Shown piece after piece: positions 1 through 15,000 of a stretch of DNA of 64,000 bases. This stretch comes from Clostridia bacterium. GTDB taxonomy: Bacteria; Bacillota; Clostridia; Acetivibrionales; DSM-27016. A program made the position numbers and the translations under genes. Below the pieces are notes generated by a model. That model ran no database searches and was not told the DNA's origin. It saw only the letters and a program-made list of their open reading frames with translations. The stretch is taken from NCBI GenBank assembly GCA_026414765.1, contig JAOAIJ010000046.1, positions 1-64,000 on the forward strand, in the 5' to 3' direction. Numbering within the stretch: the stretch's first letter is position 1; each line of letters opens with the position of its first letter.

Positions 1-1
1 A

Positions 2-3000
2 GTTCCGTCACTGAATTCCGAGGTTCTAAATCCGAACATTGATTTTATCAATACCCCGTTTATAGTGCAGCAGACACTTACCGAATGGAAACGGCCGGTG
101 GTTGAGCTGAACGGCGAGGTCAGTGAATACCCGAGGATCGCCGGTATTTCATCTTTTGGAGCAGGAGGGGCAAATGCTCATGTGGTGATAGAGGAATATA
201 TACCAAAGGGCATGGAAGGGTATCAGATAAGAGTTGATGATAAAAACCCTGCGATAATCGTGTTGTCGGCTAAAAATGAAGAGAGGCTCAAAGAGCGGGC
301 GCGGCAGTTGCTCACTGTAATCGGGGAGCAGAGATATTCCGGTGCAGACCTTGCCGATGTGGCATATACTCTTCAGGTCGGGCGGGAAGCTATGGAAGAA
401 CGTCTGGCTGTGATGGTTGTATCAATTGATGAGCTTGTACAAAAGCTGAAGGATTTTATTGAAGGGAAAAATGATACGGAAGGCCTGTTCAGGGGGCAGG
501 CAAAAGGCCATAAGGATACTTTGACCGCTTTAACGGCAGATGAAGAAATGCAGGAAACAATAGAGAAATGGATTCAGCGCAGAAAGTATGGAAGGATGCT
601 AGAGCTTTGGGTCAGGGGGGCGGCATTGGACTGGAAAAAGCTGTACGGAGTCAGTAAGCCCCACCGTATCAGCCTGCCCACTTATCCGTTTGCCAGGGAG
701 CGGTACTGGATACCGGACAGTAAAACAAAACCTGCCGGCAGTACGACGGCAAACCTCTCCACTGCAGCCTTCATTCATCCGCTGCTGCATCGGAACACAT
801 CGGATTTATTTGAGCAGCGGTTCAGTTCAACCTTTACGGGAGAGGAGTTTTTCCTTTCAGATCATGTAATAAACGGGCAGAAGGTATTGCCAGGGGTAGC
901 TTATCTGGAAATGGCCCGGGCAGCAGTGGAACAGGCAGCGGGGAGTCTGATGGAAGGCAATATAGGGCTTAGGTTAAAGAACGTAGTTTGGACTCATCCC
1001 ATAACAGTGAAAGAGCAGCCGGTCCAGGTGCATACCGGACTTATTCCCGAAGACACCGGCGAGATAGCTTTTGAGATATACAGTGAGCCAGGTGTAGCCG
1101 GCTCGGAGCGTATGGTACATAGCACAGGGAAGGTAGTACTGAGAGCGGATGAAGAAGATCCGGTCCGGGACTTAGAGTCCGTGCAAGCCCAGTGTACCGG
1201 AAAAATCCTTTCCGGCAGCCAATTATATGAAGCGTTTAAGGAAGCGGGTATTGCCTATGGTTATGGATACCAGGGTATTCAGGAAGAGTACATCGGCCAG
1301 GGCCAGGCATTGGCCAAATTATCTTTGCCTTCTTCCGTTTTTGACACTCAAAATCAATTCATTCTGCATCCCAGCCTGATGGATTCAGCCTTACAGGCAT
1401 CAATAGGTTTAATGGTAGGCTCTGGAGAAGGTAAGGCAATGAATTTGAATATTGCCCTGCTCTTTGCTATACAGGAGCTTGAAATCCTCAGCAGTTGCAC
1501 CCCCACAATGTGGGCTTTGATTCGACTGAGCGAAGGCGGCAGATCAGATGGTAAAACGCAGAAATTTGATATTGATATATGTGATGAACAGGGGAAAATC
1601 TGTGTACGGATGAGGGGCGTTTCATCAAGAACACAGGAAGGAATGGGTCAAAACAGTGCTGTGCCGGACAAGGTTTATTCCGGGGCTTACAGTGAGGACT
1701 TAGCTGGAACCATAATGCTGGTTCCGGTATGGGATGTAGAGTCAATTGAGAAGAGTCAAATCTTTCCATACTTAACGGACCAGATTGTGGTTATAGGGGG
1801 GAATGAAGAAAATAGGAGCATTATAGGACAGTGTTATCCGAAAGCGTGCGTATTGGAGATTGCTCCAAAAGATACTATGGATGAAATAGCAAGAAAACTG
1901 GAAGTTTGCGGGTCTATTGACCATATTCTGTGGATAGCCCCTTATAATCCCTTAAAATCCTTAGATGATGATGCATTAATCGAAGGACAAAACCAGGGTG
2001 TTCTTCAAGTGTTCCGCATTATTAAAGCCCTGCTTAGTTTGGGCTATGCTGATAGAGATCTAGGCTGGAGCCTTATTACTACACAGTCCCTGTCAATCCA
2101 CAAAAATGATTTGGTAAATCCGGTTCATGCGGGTATTCAAGGATTGGTCGGTTCACTGGTGAAGGAATGCCAAAACTGGAAAATCCGGCTCATTGATCTG
2201 GAGGCCGGCTGTAATTGGCCGGTTGAAGATATTGTCACTATGCCCCCGGATCCACGGGGAGAGCCCTGGGTTTACCGGAGAAAGGAGTGGTACCGTCAAA
2301 AACTGGTTCCATTCCATTGCCCCTCTTTACTAGATCAGCAACTATACAAAACTGGCGGAGTGTATGTGGTGATTGGCGGCAGCGGCGGAATTGGAGAAGC
2401 TTGGAGTGAATATATGATACGTACCTGTAAAGCCCAGATTATCTGGGTCGGCCGTCGTGAAAAGGATAAAATAATCCAAGCTAAACTGGATAGGCTCGCC
2501 GCCTTGGGACCTGCTCCTCATTACATTGCTGCTGATGCTGCTGAAAAGGAGGCTCTTGAACAAGCCTATGAAGAGATTATAAAGAGGTATTCAAAGATTA
2601 ACGGGGTGGTTCATTCTGTTGTGGTATTTTCTGGACAGGTTCTGGCGGACATGGAAGAGGAACGGTTCCAGGCCGTACTCTCGTCCAAGGTTGATGTGAG
2701 TGTCCGCATAGCGCAGGTTTTTGGAAAGGAATCCTTGGATTTCGTAATGTTTTTCTCCTCCATCAATTCATATCTGAAAGCATATGGGCAAAGCAACTAT
2801 GCTTCAGGGTGTACCTTCAAGGATGCGTTTGCCCGCCAGCTCTCAAGAGAATGGCCTTGTGCCGTAAAAGTGATGAACTGGGGATATTGGGGCAGTGTCG
2901 GGGCTGCTGCCGGTTCTGACGATTTTCATATTTGGATGGAAAGGAAAGGCATAGGCTCTATTGAGCCAGTGGAAGCCATGGATGCGTTAAACGTACTACT

Positions 3001-6000
3001 GGCTGGGCCAATGGATCAGATTGCCTTGATGAAACCTACCAAACCTTCCGGTTTTGAGGGAATTAAACCGGCAGCGGAATTGATAACGGCACACCCGAGA
3101 CATCTTCCCTCAGAAATACAAAATATGCAGAAAAATATTCCGGAACGCCGCCCACCGGTTCAAGATATCAAACCAGAAGAAAATTTGCAGATAAAAGAGA
3201 TAAACAGTCTTCTCTGTAAATTGCTGCTGGGCCAATTGCAGTCTGTCGGGCTATTTACACAGGATAATCAAGTGAAACTTAATTTCAAAACGAAAACCGC
3301 GTTGAACAATTTAAATGATAAATGGCTTGAAGAAAGTATAGCGGTTTTGGTAAGGAATAATTATCTTAAGCACGATGGAACCGCCTATACCTTGGCCGAT
3401 AATGCACCGGTGAAGGTGGATGAAGTATGGGAAAAATGGGATGGACAGAAAGGTCCATGGCTGCAAGATGTCAATTTGAAAGCTCAGGTGGCTTTGGTGG
3501 AGGTAATGCTGCGGGCCTTGCCGGAAATATTGACTGGAAAAGTTCCCGCCACAGATATCATGTTTCCAAACTCCTCTATGGAGTTAGTTGAAGGAATTTA
3601 CAAAAATAACCTGATTGCAGATTACTTTAATGAAGTACTTGCCGATGCAGTCATTTCATATTTGCAAGAGAGGTTAAAGCAAGACCCGTCCGCGCGGATC
3701 AGCATCATTGAAATTGGTGCAGGTACCGGAGGAACCAGTATCAAAGTATTCTCCAGACTGGAGCCTTACCGGCAACATATTGGAGAATATTGCTTTACCG
3801 ATATCTCCAAAGCTTTTCTGTTGCATGCGGAAAAAGAATATGGACCTCAGAACCCTTACCTGACCTATAAAATATTTAATGTCGAAGAGCCGGCTGCGGT
3901 ACAAGGCATTGAGTCCGGTGGCTATGATATAGTGATTGCGGCCAATGTACTGCATGCTACCAAAGATATCCGCCAGACACTATGCAACGCCAAGGCGGTC
4001 TTAAGGACAAACGGCTTAATTATATTAAATGAGTTGTGTGATAAGAATTTATTATCTCACCTGACTTTTGGCCTTCTTGAGGGATGGTGGCTATATGAAG
4101 ATCAAGCACTGCGCATTCCCGGCTGCCCCGGATTAACTCCTGAAACCTGGCAGGAGGTCCTGGAAGTTGAAGGATTCCGGTCGGTCATTTTCCCTGCGCG
4201 GGAGGCCTATGAACTGGGACAGCAAATTATTGTCGCTGAGAGTGATGGAATTGTCAGGCAAAAACAGAGCCCAGCGCTTGTGAAGCAGGGAGCTGATACC
4301 AGTACAGGCCGGCCAGCAGGTTATAAGGCTTCACAACTACCTGGGGTAAGCAGCCAGTCTCATACTTTACCTGAAACCGGCAAAATACAAAGAGGTATTG
4401 ACACAACCGACCAGGCAGCCAAGGATTTTGTTAAAGAGACAATTATCTCAAAATTATCAGAATCATTAAAATTGAATCCGGATAAAATTGATGCAGAGGT
4501 ACCATTTGCAGATTACGGGTTGGATTCTATTATTAGCGTTAAATTGGTGCAGGTCATAAACCAGGTTTTATGTATAGAACTGGATACCACAAGCCTGTTT
4601 GATTACAGCTCCGTAGGCCAACTGGCAACATATATTGTATCAAAATATAAGGATACAATTGTCAAAACATTGGGACAAAGCATTAAGCAGGAAAATTCGG
4701 AAAATAAATTAGGTAACAACCTTGAAGAGAAGCAACCTGCTTATCCATATTCCAAACGATTTGCAGGAAGAAGGCTATTAAGGGAATTTGAAATGAGGGA
4801 AAAGGAAGAGAGTACTGAAGACCCGGTTCAAAATTCCATAGCAGTTGTTGGTATGTCGGGGCAGTTCCCCGGCGCTAAGGATGTAAATGCCTTTTGGCAG
4901 AACTTAATCCAGGGGAGGGATTCGGTCCATGAACTACCTTCTCAATATTTGGATCAGAACCGGTACTACAGAAGTGAAAAACAGGCCGGGAAGACCTATT
5001 GCAAGTGGGGAGGCATTTTAGAAGAAAGGGACTGTTTTGACCCCTTGTTTTTTAATATATCTCCATGGGAAGCACAGTACATGAACCCTCATCAGCGCTT
5101 AATCCTTCAGGAGGGGTGGAAAGCGTTGGAGGATGCCGGCTATAACCCGAAAACATTAGCGAATTCCAAGGTCGGAATGTTTATTGGCGCAGAACATACA
5201 GAATACTCCTATGAATCATTTACAGGTTCTTCGGATGCAATTATCGCGTCCCGCTTATCTTACTATTTGGATTTGAAAGGTCCTGCCTTTGTTGTCAATA
5301 CAGGTTGTTCTTCTTCAGGTGTAGCCATTCATCTGGCCTGTGAAAGCTTAAGAAGGGGAGAGTCCTCGGTAGCGATTGCAGGAGGTGTTTTTGCGAACCT
5401 TGATCAGGGTACTTTAATCAAGCTATCGGAGATTGAAATGCTTTCTCCTACCGGAAGGTGTAAAACATTTGATGAATCGGCTGATGGTACGGTTTTATCC
5501 GAAGGTGTAGCCGTTGTAGTGCTGAAAAGTTTAAGAAATGCAATTACTGACGGGGATCACATCTATGGGATAATACGGGGCTCAGGAATAAACCAGGACG
5601 GTGCCAGCAATGGAATTACCGCTCCAAACGGTGTAGCCCAGGAAGAGCTGATTTCAGATGTCTATAAACAATACCGGATCAATCCGGAAAAAATAACCTA
5701 CGTCGAAGCTCACGGAACAGGAACAAAGTTAGGTGACCCAATAGAGGCAAATGCGCTTGTTCGTGCATTTAAACAGTTTACCGGCAAAGAACGGTATTGT
5801 GCCATAGGGAGCGCCAAATCCTGTATTGGACATACGGGAGCTGTTGCCGGTGTTACCGGTTTGATTAAGATTTTATTATCATTACAACATCATAAGCTCC
5901 CGGGATTAATCAATTTTAATAAACTAAATCCTTTCATCAATCTTAACGGCTCGGCTTTTTATGTGAGTGCGGAACCGGTGGAATGGCGGCCGGAAGATGG

Positions 6001-9000
6001 TGGACCGCTGATGGCAGCTTTAAATTCTTTTGGACATGGTGGAACCAACGTTCACCTTGTTGTCCAGGAATATGTTCCCGATATGACATATTCCAACACT
6101 TTGAAGCTTCTTAATAAAGAAAATGCTGTGATTATTCCTCTTTCCGCAAAGAGCAAGGAGAGGTTAAAGGACTATGCGGGTAAGCTTCTGGAGTTCTTAA
6201 AGGATTCTGCCGGCGAGGACAGCCCGGTATCTCAGAAAGCTGGAAAAACAAGCAGTGATGTCAGTAATCCGACGCTCAATCTGGAGGGAATAAGCTATAC
6301 ACTTCAAATAGGACGTGAAGCAATGGAAGAACGGGTAGCTTTTCTGGTAAAAGATATCCCTGAATTGATGGCAAAACTTGCAGCTTTCTTAGAAGGCAAT
6401 AAGGAAATCGACAATTGCTGGGAGGGACAAGTCAAACAGGGCAAAAACATATTCCGTCTTTTTACTTCAGATGAAGATATGCAGGAAACTGTTGAAAAAT
6501 GGATTGCCAAAGGCAAGATGAAGAAAGTTGCTGAACTATGGACTCAAGGTTTTGCAATAGATTGGGAGTTGTTTTATGGGGATGTAAAGCCGCAGCGCAT
6601 CAGTCTGCCAACATACCCGTTCGCCAGGGAGCGGTACTGGGTATCCGGGGCTACTGCCGGCTTCGTCGGCATAGCAGTGAAAAATTCTGATATTGCTGAT
6701 ATGATCCATCCTTTATCACAACAGAATACGTCGGATCTTTCAGAACTGCGGTTCAGTCCAACCTTCACAGGGCCATCTGAGACAACGGATACACTGATGT
6801 TTGAGCCTGTATGGAAGGAACAAAACGTTGCGAAGGAAACCGGGGTATCCGGATATGCACAGCATATAGTAATGCTTTGTGAAATGGATGGCATTTCAAA
6901 GGATAATATTGAAAGTATGATGGAAGGCATAAGCTGTATCATACTGCGGTCTGACCGTGGAGAAATAAGGGAGCGTTTTGAGGCCTATGCAGTAAAGGTC
7001 TTTGAAGTAATCCAGGGCATCCTCAAGGGTAAATCTGATGGTAAAGTATTTGTACAGGTGGTGGTTCCGTTCCAGGGTGAGGGGCAGCTCCTTACCGGAC
7101 TTGATGGAATACTGAAAACTGCCGGGCTGGAGAATCCAAAACTTATAGGGCAGTTGATTGAGGCTGAAGCAGGTGAAGATACCGGAGGAATCATAGAGAA
7201 ATTGATAGATAACAGGGTATCCCCAATGGATAGCCGTATACGTTATCAAGGTGGAAAAAGGTATGTCTCCACGTGTGAGGAAGTTGATGTCTCCCAAAAC
7301 GAAGCAAGTGTTCCGTGGAAAGACAGGGGCATATACCTGATCACGGGGGGAATGGGCGGATTAGGATTGATTTTTGCACGGGAAATTGCGCAAAAGGCAT
7401 CCGGAACAACACTGATCCTTACAGGCAGGTCAGGTTTGGACGGGGAAAAGCAAATGCGGCTTACAGAACTGCAAGGCCTGGGGGCCAGGGTAGAATACAA
7501 GCAGGCAGATGTTTCCGAAAGGGAAGCCGTCAACGGCTTGATAAAGAGTATACAGGAGGATTATGGCAGTCTTGACGGCATAATCCATAGTGCGGGAATA
7601 ATCAAGGACAACTATATAATAAAGAAGACCGGTGAAGAAGTAAGAGAGGTAATGGCGCCCAAAACAGCAGGGCTGGTAAACCTTGACGAGGCAAGCCGGG
7701 ATATGTCCCTCGATTTCTTTATCCTGTTCTCTTCGGCGGCTGGGGCTATGGGTAACCCAGGTCAGGCGGATTACTCTGCCGCCAACGCCTTTATGGATGC
7801 CTATGCCGGATACCGCAATTCACTGGTTTTATCCGGACAACGCAAGGGCAGAACTGTATCCCTTAATTGGCCTTTGTGGAAAGAGGGTGGGATGCAGGTG
7901 GATAAGGAAACTGTAAAGATGATGCAAAGCACAGGTATGGCTGCCATGGAGACTGCGGCCGGTATCAGGGCGTTGTATCAGGGGTTGGCGTCCGGCAGGG
8001 ATCAGGTTATGGTAATGGAAGGCTGTACCGCAAAGATACGGGGACAGTTGTCCGGCAAGGCATTAAAAGCCCGGGCGGATTCCCCTAAAGCATCCGTTAA
8101 AGAAGCGGACCGGGCATTACTTAAAGACAAAGCTTTGCATAGGCTAAAAGCATTCATAAAAGAAATCACTAATCTAGGTATAGAGAAGATTGAAGCCGAT
8201 GAGCCCCTGGAAAGCTACGGGATTGATTCTGTTATGATTATCCGGATGAATCAGAAGTTTGACAGTATTTTCGGGGAGTTGTCAAAAACTCTGTTATTTG
8301 AATACAGGACGCTAAATGAGCTGGCAGAATACTTTGTTGAAAACCATCCGCAAAAGTGTATGGAATGGACAGGGATTGGAGAACAGGTTCAATCAAAACA
8401 GGAAGAAAGGCCTTCACCCACGGCAGGTTTAAATAGCGGATTACCTATACTGACATCACCGAAAAAGGGAAATATGGTGCCGGTAAACTTCAGTTCCGCC
8501 AACTCAAGCCATATGAATAGGGAGCCTATAGCCATAGTTGGTATGAGCGGCCGCTATCCAAGTGCAAAAAATCTGGAAGAGTATTGGGACAATTTAAAAG
8601 CAGGGCGGGATTGCATAGTAGAAATTCCTGAAGAACGCTGGCCTTTGGACGGGTTCTACTGCCCTGATCAGGTGGAAGCTGCAGCACAAGGCAAAAGCTA
8701 TAGTAAGTGGGGTGGATTTATTGAAGGCTTTGCGGATTTTGATCCCCTGTTCTTCAATATTTCACCCAGGGAAGTAATGAACATTGATCCTCAGGAACGG
8801 TTGTTTATAGAGTCGTGCTGGGCAGCTTTGGAAGATGGGGGATATACAAAGGAACAGCTTTCAAAGCGGTATAACGGTCGGGTAGGTGTCTTTGCGGGAA
8901 TTACCAAAACAGGGTTTGCTTTATATGGGCCCAAATTATGGGAACAGGGGGAGCAATTCTACCCCTACACATCTTTTGGTTCAGTAGCCAACAGGATTTC

Positions 9001-12000
9001 CTACCTTCTGGATTTGAAGGGGCCCAGTATCCCGGTGGATACTATGTGCTCTTCGTCGTTAACTGCAATTCATGAGGCATGTGAACATCTGCACCGTGGA
9101 GAATGTGAAATGGCAATTGCAGGCGGGGTAAACCTGTACCTTCACCCTTCCACCTATATTGGACTCTGTGCGCAGCGGATGCTATCCAAAGACGGGCAGT
9201 GTAAGAGCTTCGGGTATGGAGGGAATGGCTTTGTGGCAGGTGAAGGAGTGGGTGTCATACTGCTGAAACCCTTATCCAGAGCTATAGATGATCAGGACAA
9301 TATTTATGCTGTGATTCGGGGATCAGGTATTAACCACGGTGGAAAAACAAATGGATATACTGTCCCGAATCCTACGGCCCAGGGTGAGCTGATCAGGGAA
9401 ACCCTTGACAAAGCAGGCGTAAATGCACGGACAGTGAGCTATATTGAAGCCCATGGTACTGGGACTGAGCTCGGAGATCCCATTGAAATTACGGGGCTTA
9501 ACCAGGCATTCCGTAAGGATAGCAGGGATGCAGGATTTTGTGCAATTGGCTCTGTGAAATCAAATATCGGGCACTTGGAAGCTGCTGCGGGAGTCGCGGG
9601 AGTTACCAAGGTCGTATTGCAGATGAAACACCGGAAGCTTGTTCCAAGCTTGCATTCGGAAGAATTAAATCCAAATATTAATTTTATCAGCACCCCATTT
9701 GTGGTTCAACAGGAACTGGAGGAGTGGAAACGTCCTGTGGTAACGCTAAACGGTGAGACCAGGGAATACCCGAGGATTGCCGGCGTTTCGTCCTTTGGAG
9801 CAGGGGGGGTAAATGCCCATGTGGTGATTGAAGAATACATTCCAAATGACAGGGAAATGAATCAAATAAGGGTGGATGATAAAAACCCTGCAATAATAGT
9901 GTTGTCGGCTAAAAATGAAGGGAGGCTCAAAGAGAAGGCAAGGCAGTTGTTGACGGTAATCTCGAGGCGGAAATACACAGACACAAACCTTGCCGATGTG
10001 GCATATACGCTCCAGGTCGGACGGGAAGCCATGGAAGAACGGTTGGGTGTCACAGCCGGGTCTATGGGTGAGCTTGAACAAAAGCTGAAAGCTTTCATAG
10101 AAGAAGAGAGTAATCCTGAAGGTTTGTACAGGGGACAAGCTAAAGGTAATAACGATACTTTGACTGCTTTAACGGCAGATGAAGAGATGAGAGAAGTAAT
10201 AGAAAAGTGGGTTCAACACAGAAAGTATGGAAAAATTCTTGAGCTTTGGGTCAAAGGTATGGTATTCGACTGGAACAGGCTGTATGACGGCAGCAAGCCC
10301 TGTCGTATCAGTCTGCCTACTTATCCATTCGCCAGGGAGAGGTATTGGATACCTGATGCAGTAACAAAGGCTGGAAATATGGCAGGTAATACAAATACAA
10401 CCGTATTGGAAGCAGAAAACCAGGATTACCCGGATGCCGCAATACAGGAGAGTTATGAGCTGGCAACCTTTGAAGAAGTCTGGCAGGAGCAGGCTTTCCA
10501 GGACGCTTCCAATGAAGAGATAAAGACCATGGTCTGTTTCCTTTCAGATGAAGAAAACCGTCAAGAGGCTATAAAAGAAATACAGGCTTTTAGCCGTCAA
10601 ACTAAGATTATTTTCATAGCACAGGGGGCTGCTTACCAAAAACAGTCGAAACAAGCATACAGCATCTTACCCACAGACAGAAATAGCTATACTGATGCTT
10701 TCAAGGGTATAAGGGAGGATTATGGTGAAATAGATGCGGTGCTCTATCTATGGGCACTTGAGGATACTGGACGTATCCGGGATTATTCCTGTATTGTATA
10801 TATTTTGCAGGCGGTTGCTGCTGCCAAACTAAAGCCGGGGCGGATACTTCTGGCAGCTCAATTTGATAATGGTCTGGACCGCTGTTATGCAGAATCATGG
10901 ATTGGTTTCGAACGTTCCTTGGGGCTGATCATGCCGGATACACAAACGGCCGGAATCTATCTGGAAGTATCTTGTGAAGACCGGAAAGAAAAAATAAGAG
11001 GTTGGATGCCGAGAATATGGTCTGAACTACGGTGCCATAAAACCGAAAGTGTGTTGTATCAGGGCGGGAAACGGTATATATGCAAAATACGGCCAACAGT
11101 GATACAGCATGGGAACAGTCTGCTGAGGACGAAGGGTACCTATCTCATAACCGGGGGCTGCGGAGGGCTCGGATTAATATTTGCCGGACACCTGGCAAGG
11201 CAGTATTCAGCAAATCTGATTCTTACCGGCAGGTCTCCGCTGACTGAGGAAAAACAATGCAAAATCAAAGCATTGGAAGATTCGGGAAGCCGGGTCATAT
11301 ATGTACAGGCTGATGTCTGTGATGAAACCGCTATGAGGGAGGGAGTAAAGCAGGCAAAAGAGCTTTTTGGAGAGATAAACGGGGTAATACATGCAGCAGG
11401 GCTTGAAGATGTTCAGAGTATCCTTGAAAAGGATATGCAAAGCTTTTACAAGATACTTGATCCAAAAGTTAAGGGAACCATTGAGCTGGGTAAGCTGTTT
11501 GAACAGGAAGCCCTGGACTTTATCTGTTATTTTTCCTCATCGTCAGCGATAATAGGAGACTTCGGATCTTGCGCCTATTCAGTCGGCAACCGTTTTCAGA
11601 TGGCTTATGCCCTGTACGGGGACAATAAGCATCCCCGAAGCAAGAAGGTTATAATCAACTGGCCTCTGTGGAAGGATGGAGGCATGGGTTCCGGTGAGAG
11701 TGAAAGCAGTAAAATGTATCTCAAATCCAGCGGCCAACGCTTTCTGGAAGCTGGTGAAGGTGTTGCGGTATTTGAAGATTTACTGGTTCAAACAAATATA
11801 CAGCATTTAGTCATAGCCGGACAGCCCAGCCGTGTATCACGCTTCTTAGGTATCGCTCCGCGGGAGCAATCCTCCGGGACCGCTGCTATCGCGGCAAGCA
11901 GCTTGGGCAAGGGAAGGCGTAAGGAAATGAAGGGGTTAAACCTGGAACAATGCCTGGAGTGGGATTTGAAAGAGAGTGTCAGCAAATTACTTAAAATTTC

Positions 12001-15000
12001 AAGGGACAGGTTAGACCCTGAAGGAAATTTGGCGGACTACGGGTTTGATTCCATAAGCTTGGCGGAATTTGCAGCCCTGTTGACCAGGCATTACGGAATT
12101 GAAATCACACCATCTCTGTTCTTTGGGTATCCTACACTTAAAAAACTGGGTCAATATTTCATCACGGAACATAAAGAACCTATTGAGAAATTCTACAGTG
12201 AAGATGCTGCACTACAGGATGTCCGCGAGAGAGAACAGGTGCCGGCGGCAGCATTTAAAGAGCAGAGGCAGAATAACTGTGCACTTGAAGATGTGAACCC
12301 TTCTGAAAGCGTACAGGAACCAATAGCCATTATCGGAATGAGCGGAAGATTTCCGGAGGCACGGAATATTGGTGAAATGTGGACAATCCTTGTTGAGGGG
12401 CGTGAGGCTGTCACTGAGATCCCAATAGAGCGTTTCGACTGGCGGCAATATTACGGTGATCCTGCAAAGGAACCGGGTAAAACCAATTGCAAGTGGTGTG
12501 GTACTATTCCCGGTGTCAGCGAATTTGACCCATTATTTTTCGAGATTTCTCCCATGGAAGCCGAAACTATGGATCCAAGACAGCGGCTCCTTCTTCAGGA
12601 ATCATGGAAAGCCTTGGAAGATGCGGGATATGGGTCGGAACATATCCGCAGCAGCAAAATCGGGATGTTCGTTGGGGCTGAACAGGGGGACTATCAGTTC
12701 CTGGTCAAAGAAAACAGCAGTGTCACCTCAAACCATAATGCTGTTTTAGCGGCGCGCCTGGCCTACTTCCTGAACCTGAACGGACCGGTTATGGCTATTG
12801 ATACTGCCTGCTCATCAGGTTTGGTTGCTGCACATCAGGCATGCCTAAGCTTGCGGAGCGGAGAATGTGACACAGCGATTGCTGCCGGTGTCACTCTGCT
12901 GCTCACCCCGGGGTCTTATCTGGCGATGGGTCAGGCCGGAATGCTATCAGATAATGGGAAATGTTATGCCTTTGACAAACGGGCTAACGGGATAGTACCG
13001 GGAGAAGCGGTAGCGGTTGTAGTGCTGAAAAGATTGTCAAAGGCTGTAGCAGATGGAGACCCGATATATGCCGTTATCAAAGGAAGCGGTATCAACTATG
13101 ACGGTAAGACCAACGGTATTACCGCTCCCAGCGGTGTAGCCCAGGCAAGGCTGCTTAAAGGGGTATATGATCAGTACCAGGTGAATCCGGCAGAGATTGG
13201 GTATATCGTCACTCACGGAACAGGAACAAAATTGGGTGATCCTGTTGAAGTCAATGCGTTGTATGAAGCCTTTAAGGGATATACAAAGAGGCAAGGCTAT
13301 TGTGCGCTTACTTCAACGAAGACCAATTTCGGGCATACCTTTGCAGCTTCGGGACTGGTGAGCCTGATAAGTCTGGTGCAGGCTTTGCGTTATGGGACAA
13401 TTCCAGTGAGTCTGCACTGTGAGCAGGAGAACAACTATATAAATTGGAAGGAAAGTCCGTTTTATGTCAATAAGGTTAATAGACCCTGGACCAATAGTCC
13501 GGGAAAAAACAGAACAGGTGCTGTAAGCGCATTTGGTATGAGCGGCACCAATGTGCATATGGCAGTACAGGAGTATACCCGCGAGGAGATTAGTATGCCA
13601 GGGTGTCGGGCACCATACTCCCTACTTGTACTATCGGCTAAAAGCCAGGAAGCACTGCAGGAAAAAATCAGGGATATGATTGTCGCGCTGGGGAGTAAGG
13701 AATTGCAGGAAAAGGGTTTGGCAAGCGTAAGCTATACCCTGCTGGAAGGCAGGCAGCACTTTAATCACCGTTGCGCAGCGGTGGTCCAGGACATGGAGAA
13801 TGCCGTATATGTATTGGAGCAGGCCATTGGAAAGGAAAAATTGCCAAACCTGTTTTATGGGAAGGTCTCCAGAGATTTTACCGGCCAAAAGGCCATCCGG
13901 CAGTATGCACAGGATATGATAAAGCAAAGCCTGTCTTTATCGGCGGATAAGGACAAATACCAGGAAACGCTTTATGCGTTGGCGGAACTGTATTGCCAGG
14001 GCTATGACATGGAATGGAGCCAGCTTTTTGGTGATAGCAGGCCTTGTCGTGTGAATCTTCCTACATACCCTTTTGCCAAAGAATCCTACTGGGCTCCGGC
14101 CCCTAAAGACTACGCCATGACCGGAGGCATAACCGGCCCGGCCTCCAATACTGCCGGCCAGCCATCTATACTGCATCATACCCAAGACTTGTATGAACGG
14201 CATAGTCAGGATAGTAGGGAAACTGATCCGATACTTTTATTTACTGTATCTTATCTTACCAATGTATTATCAAGTGTTTTAAAAATCAGCCCGGAAAAAT
14301 TTGACCCTGAAGCGGGGTTTGGCGAATATGGGATGGATTCTATCGTTATTACGCAGGTAAACAGGGTGTTGGAAGATGCTTTCGAATCAATTCCTGCCAC
14401 TTTGTTTTTCACATATAAAAGTATAAATCAGTTAGCGCAGTACTTTGTAAAAGAGCATTGTGAAAAAGTCAAATTCATGTATCAAAAATTAAATGACAGC
14501 AGTAATCTCATGCTGATGGAGGAGAATGACCAATATCAGACCGGGGAAAACTGCCAAAATCAACAGATGGAGAATGTAGATTCTAAAGTGAAACAGCAAA
14601 ACTTAGCCAATACCGGACGAGATAATCTGGATGCCTCAGACAGTGATATAGCCATAATCGGTATCAGCGGGCAATACCCCCAGGCAGCCGATATAGATGA
14701 ATTTTGGGAAAATCTGAAATCCGGCAAGGATTGCATTGTCGAAATTCCTAAAGAACGGTGGGATTATAGGAAGTACTACCGGCAGGAAAGCGGAAATGGA
14801 GGAAAATCCGGGGGCATGTATTGTAAATGGGGCGGATTTTTATCTGATGCGGATAAATTTGATCCTTCATTTTTTAGTATTTCTCCCATTGAAGCCCGGT
14901 ATACTGATCCACAGGAACGGCTATTCCTGCAAACGGTATCTGCATGCTTTGAAGATGCAGGTTATTCCCGGAAGCTGCTAAAAGATAGCGATGCGGGAGA

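Noticed and set aside
5299-5316. KS with TGCSSS instead of TACSSS as an inactive KS
   Set aside because: The Cys and both catalytic His residues are present, so it is probably an active KS with a side variation.
6896-7297. 133-codon minus-strand frame inside the PKS
   Set aside because: Shadow of the PKS coding frame, whose KR and linker sequence is continuous there.
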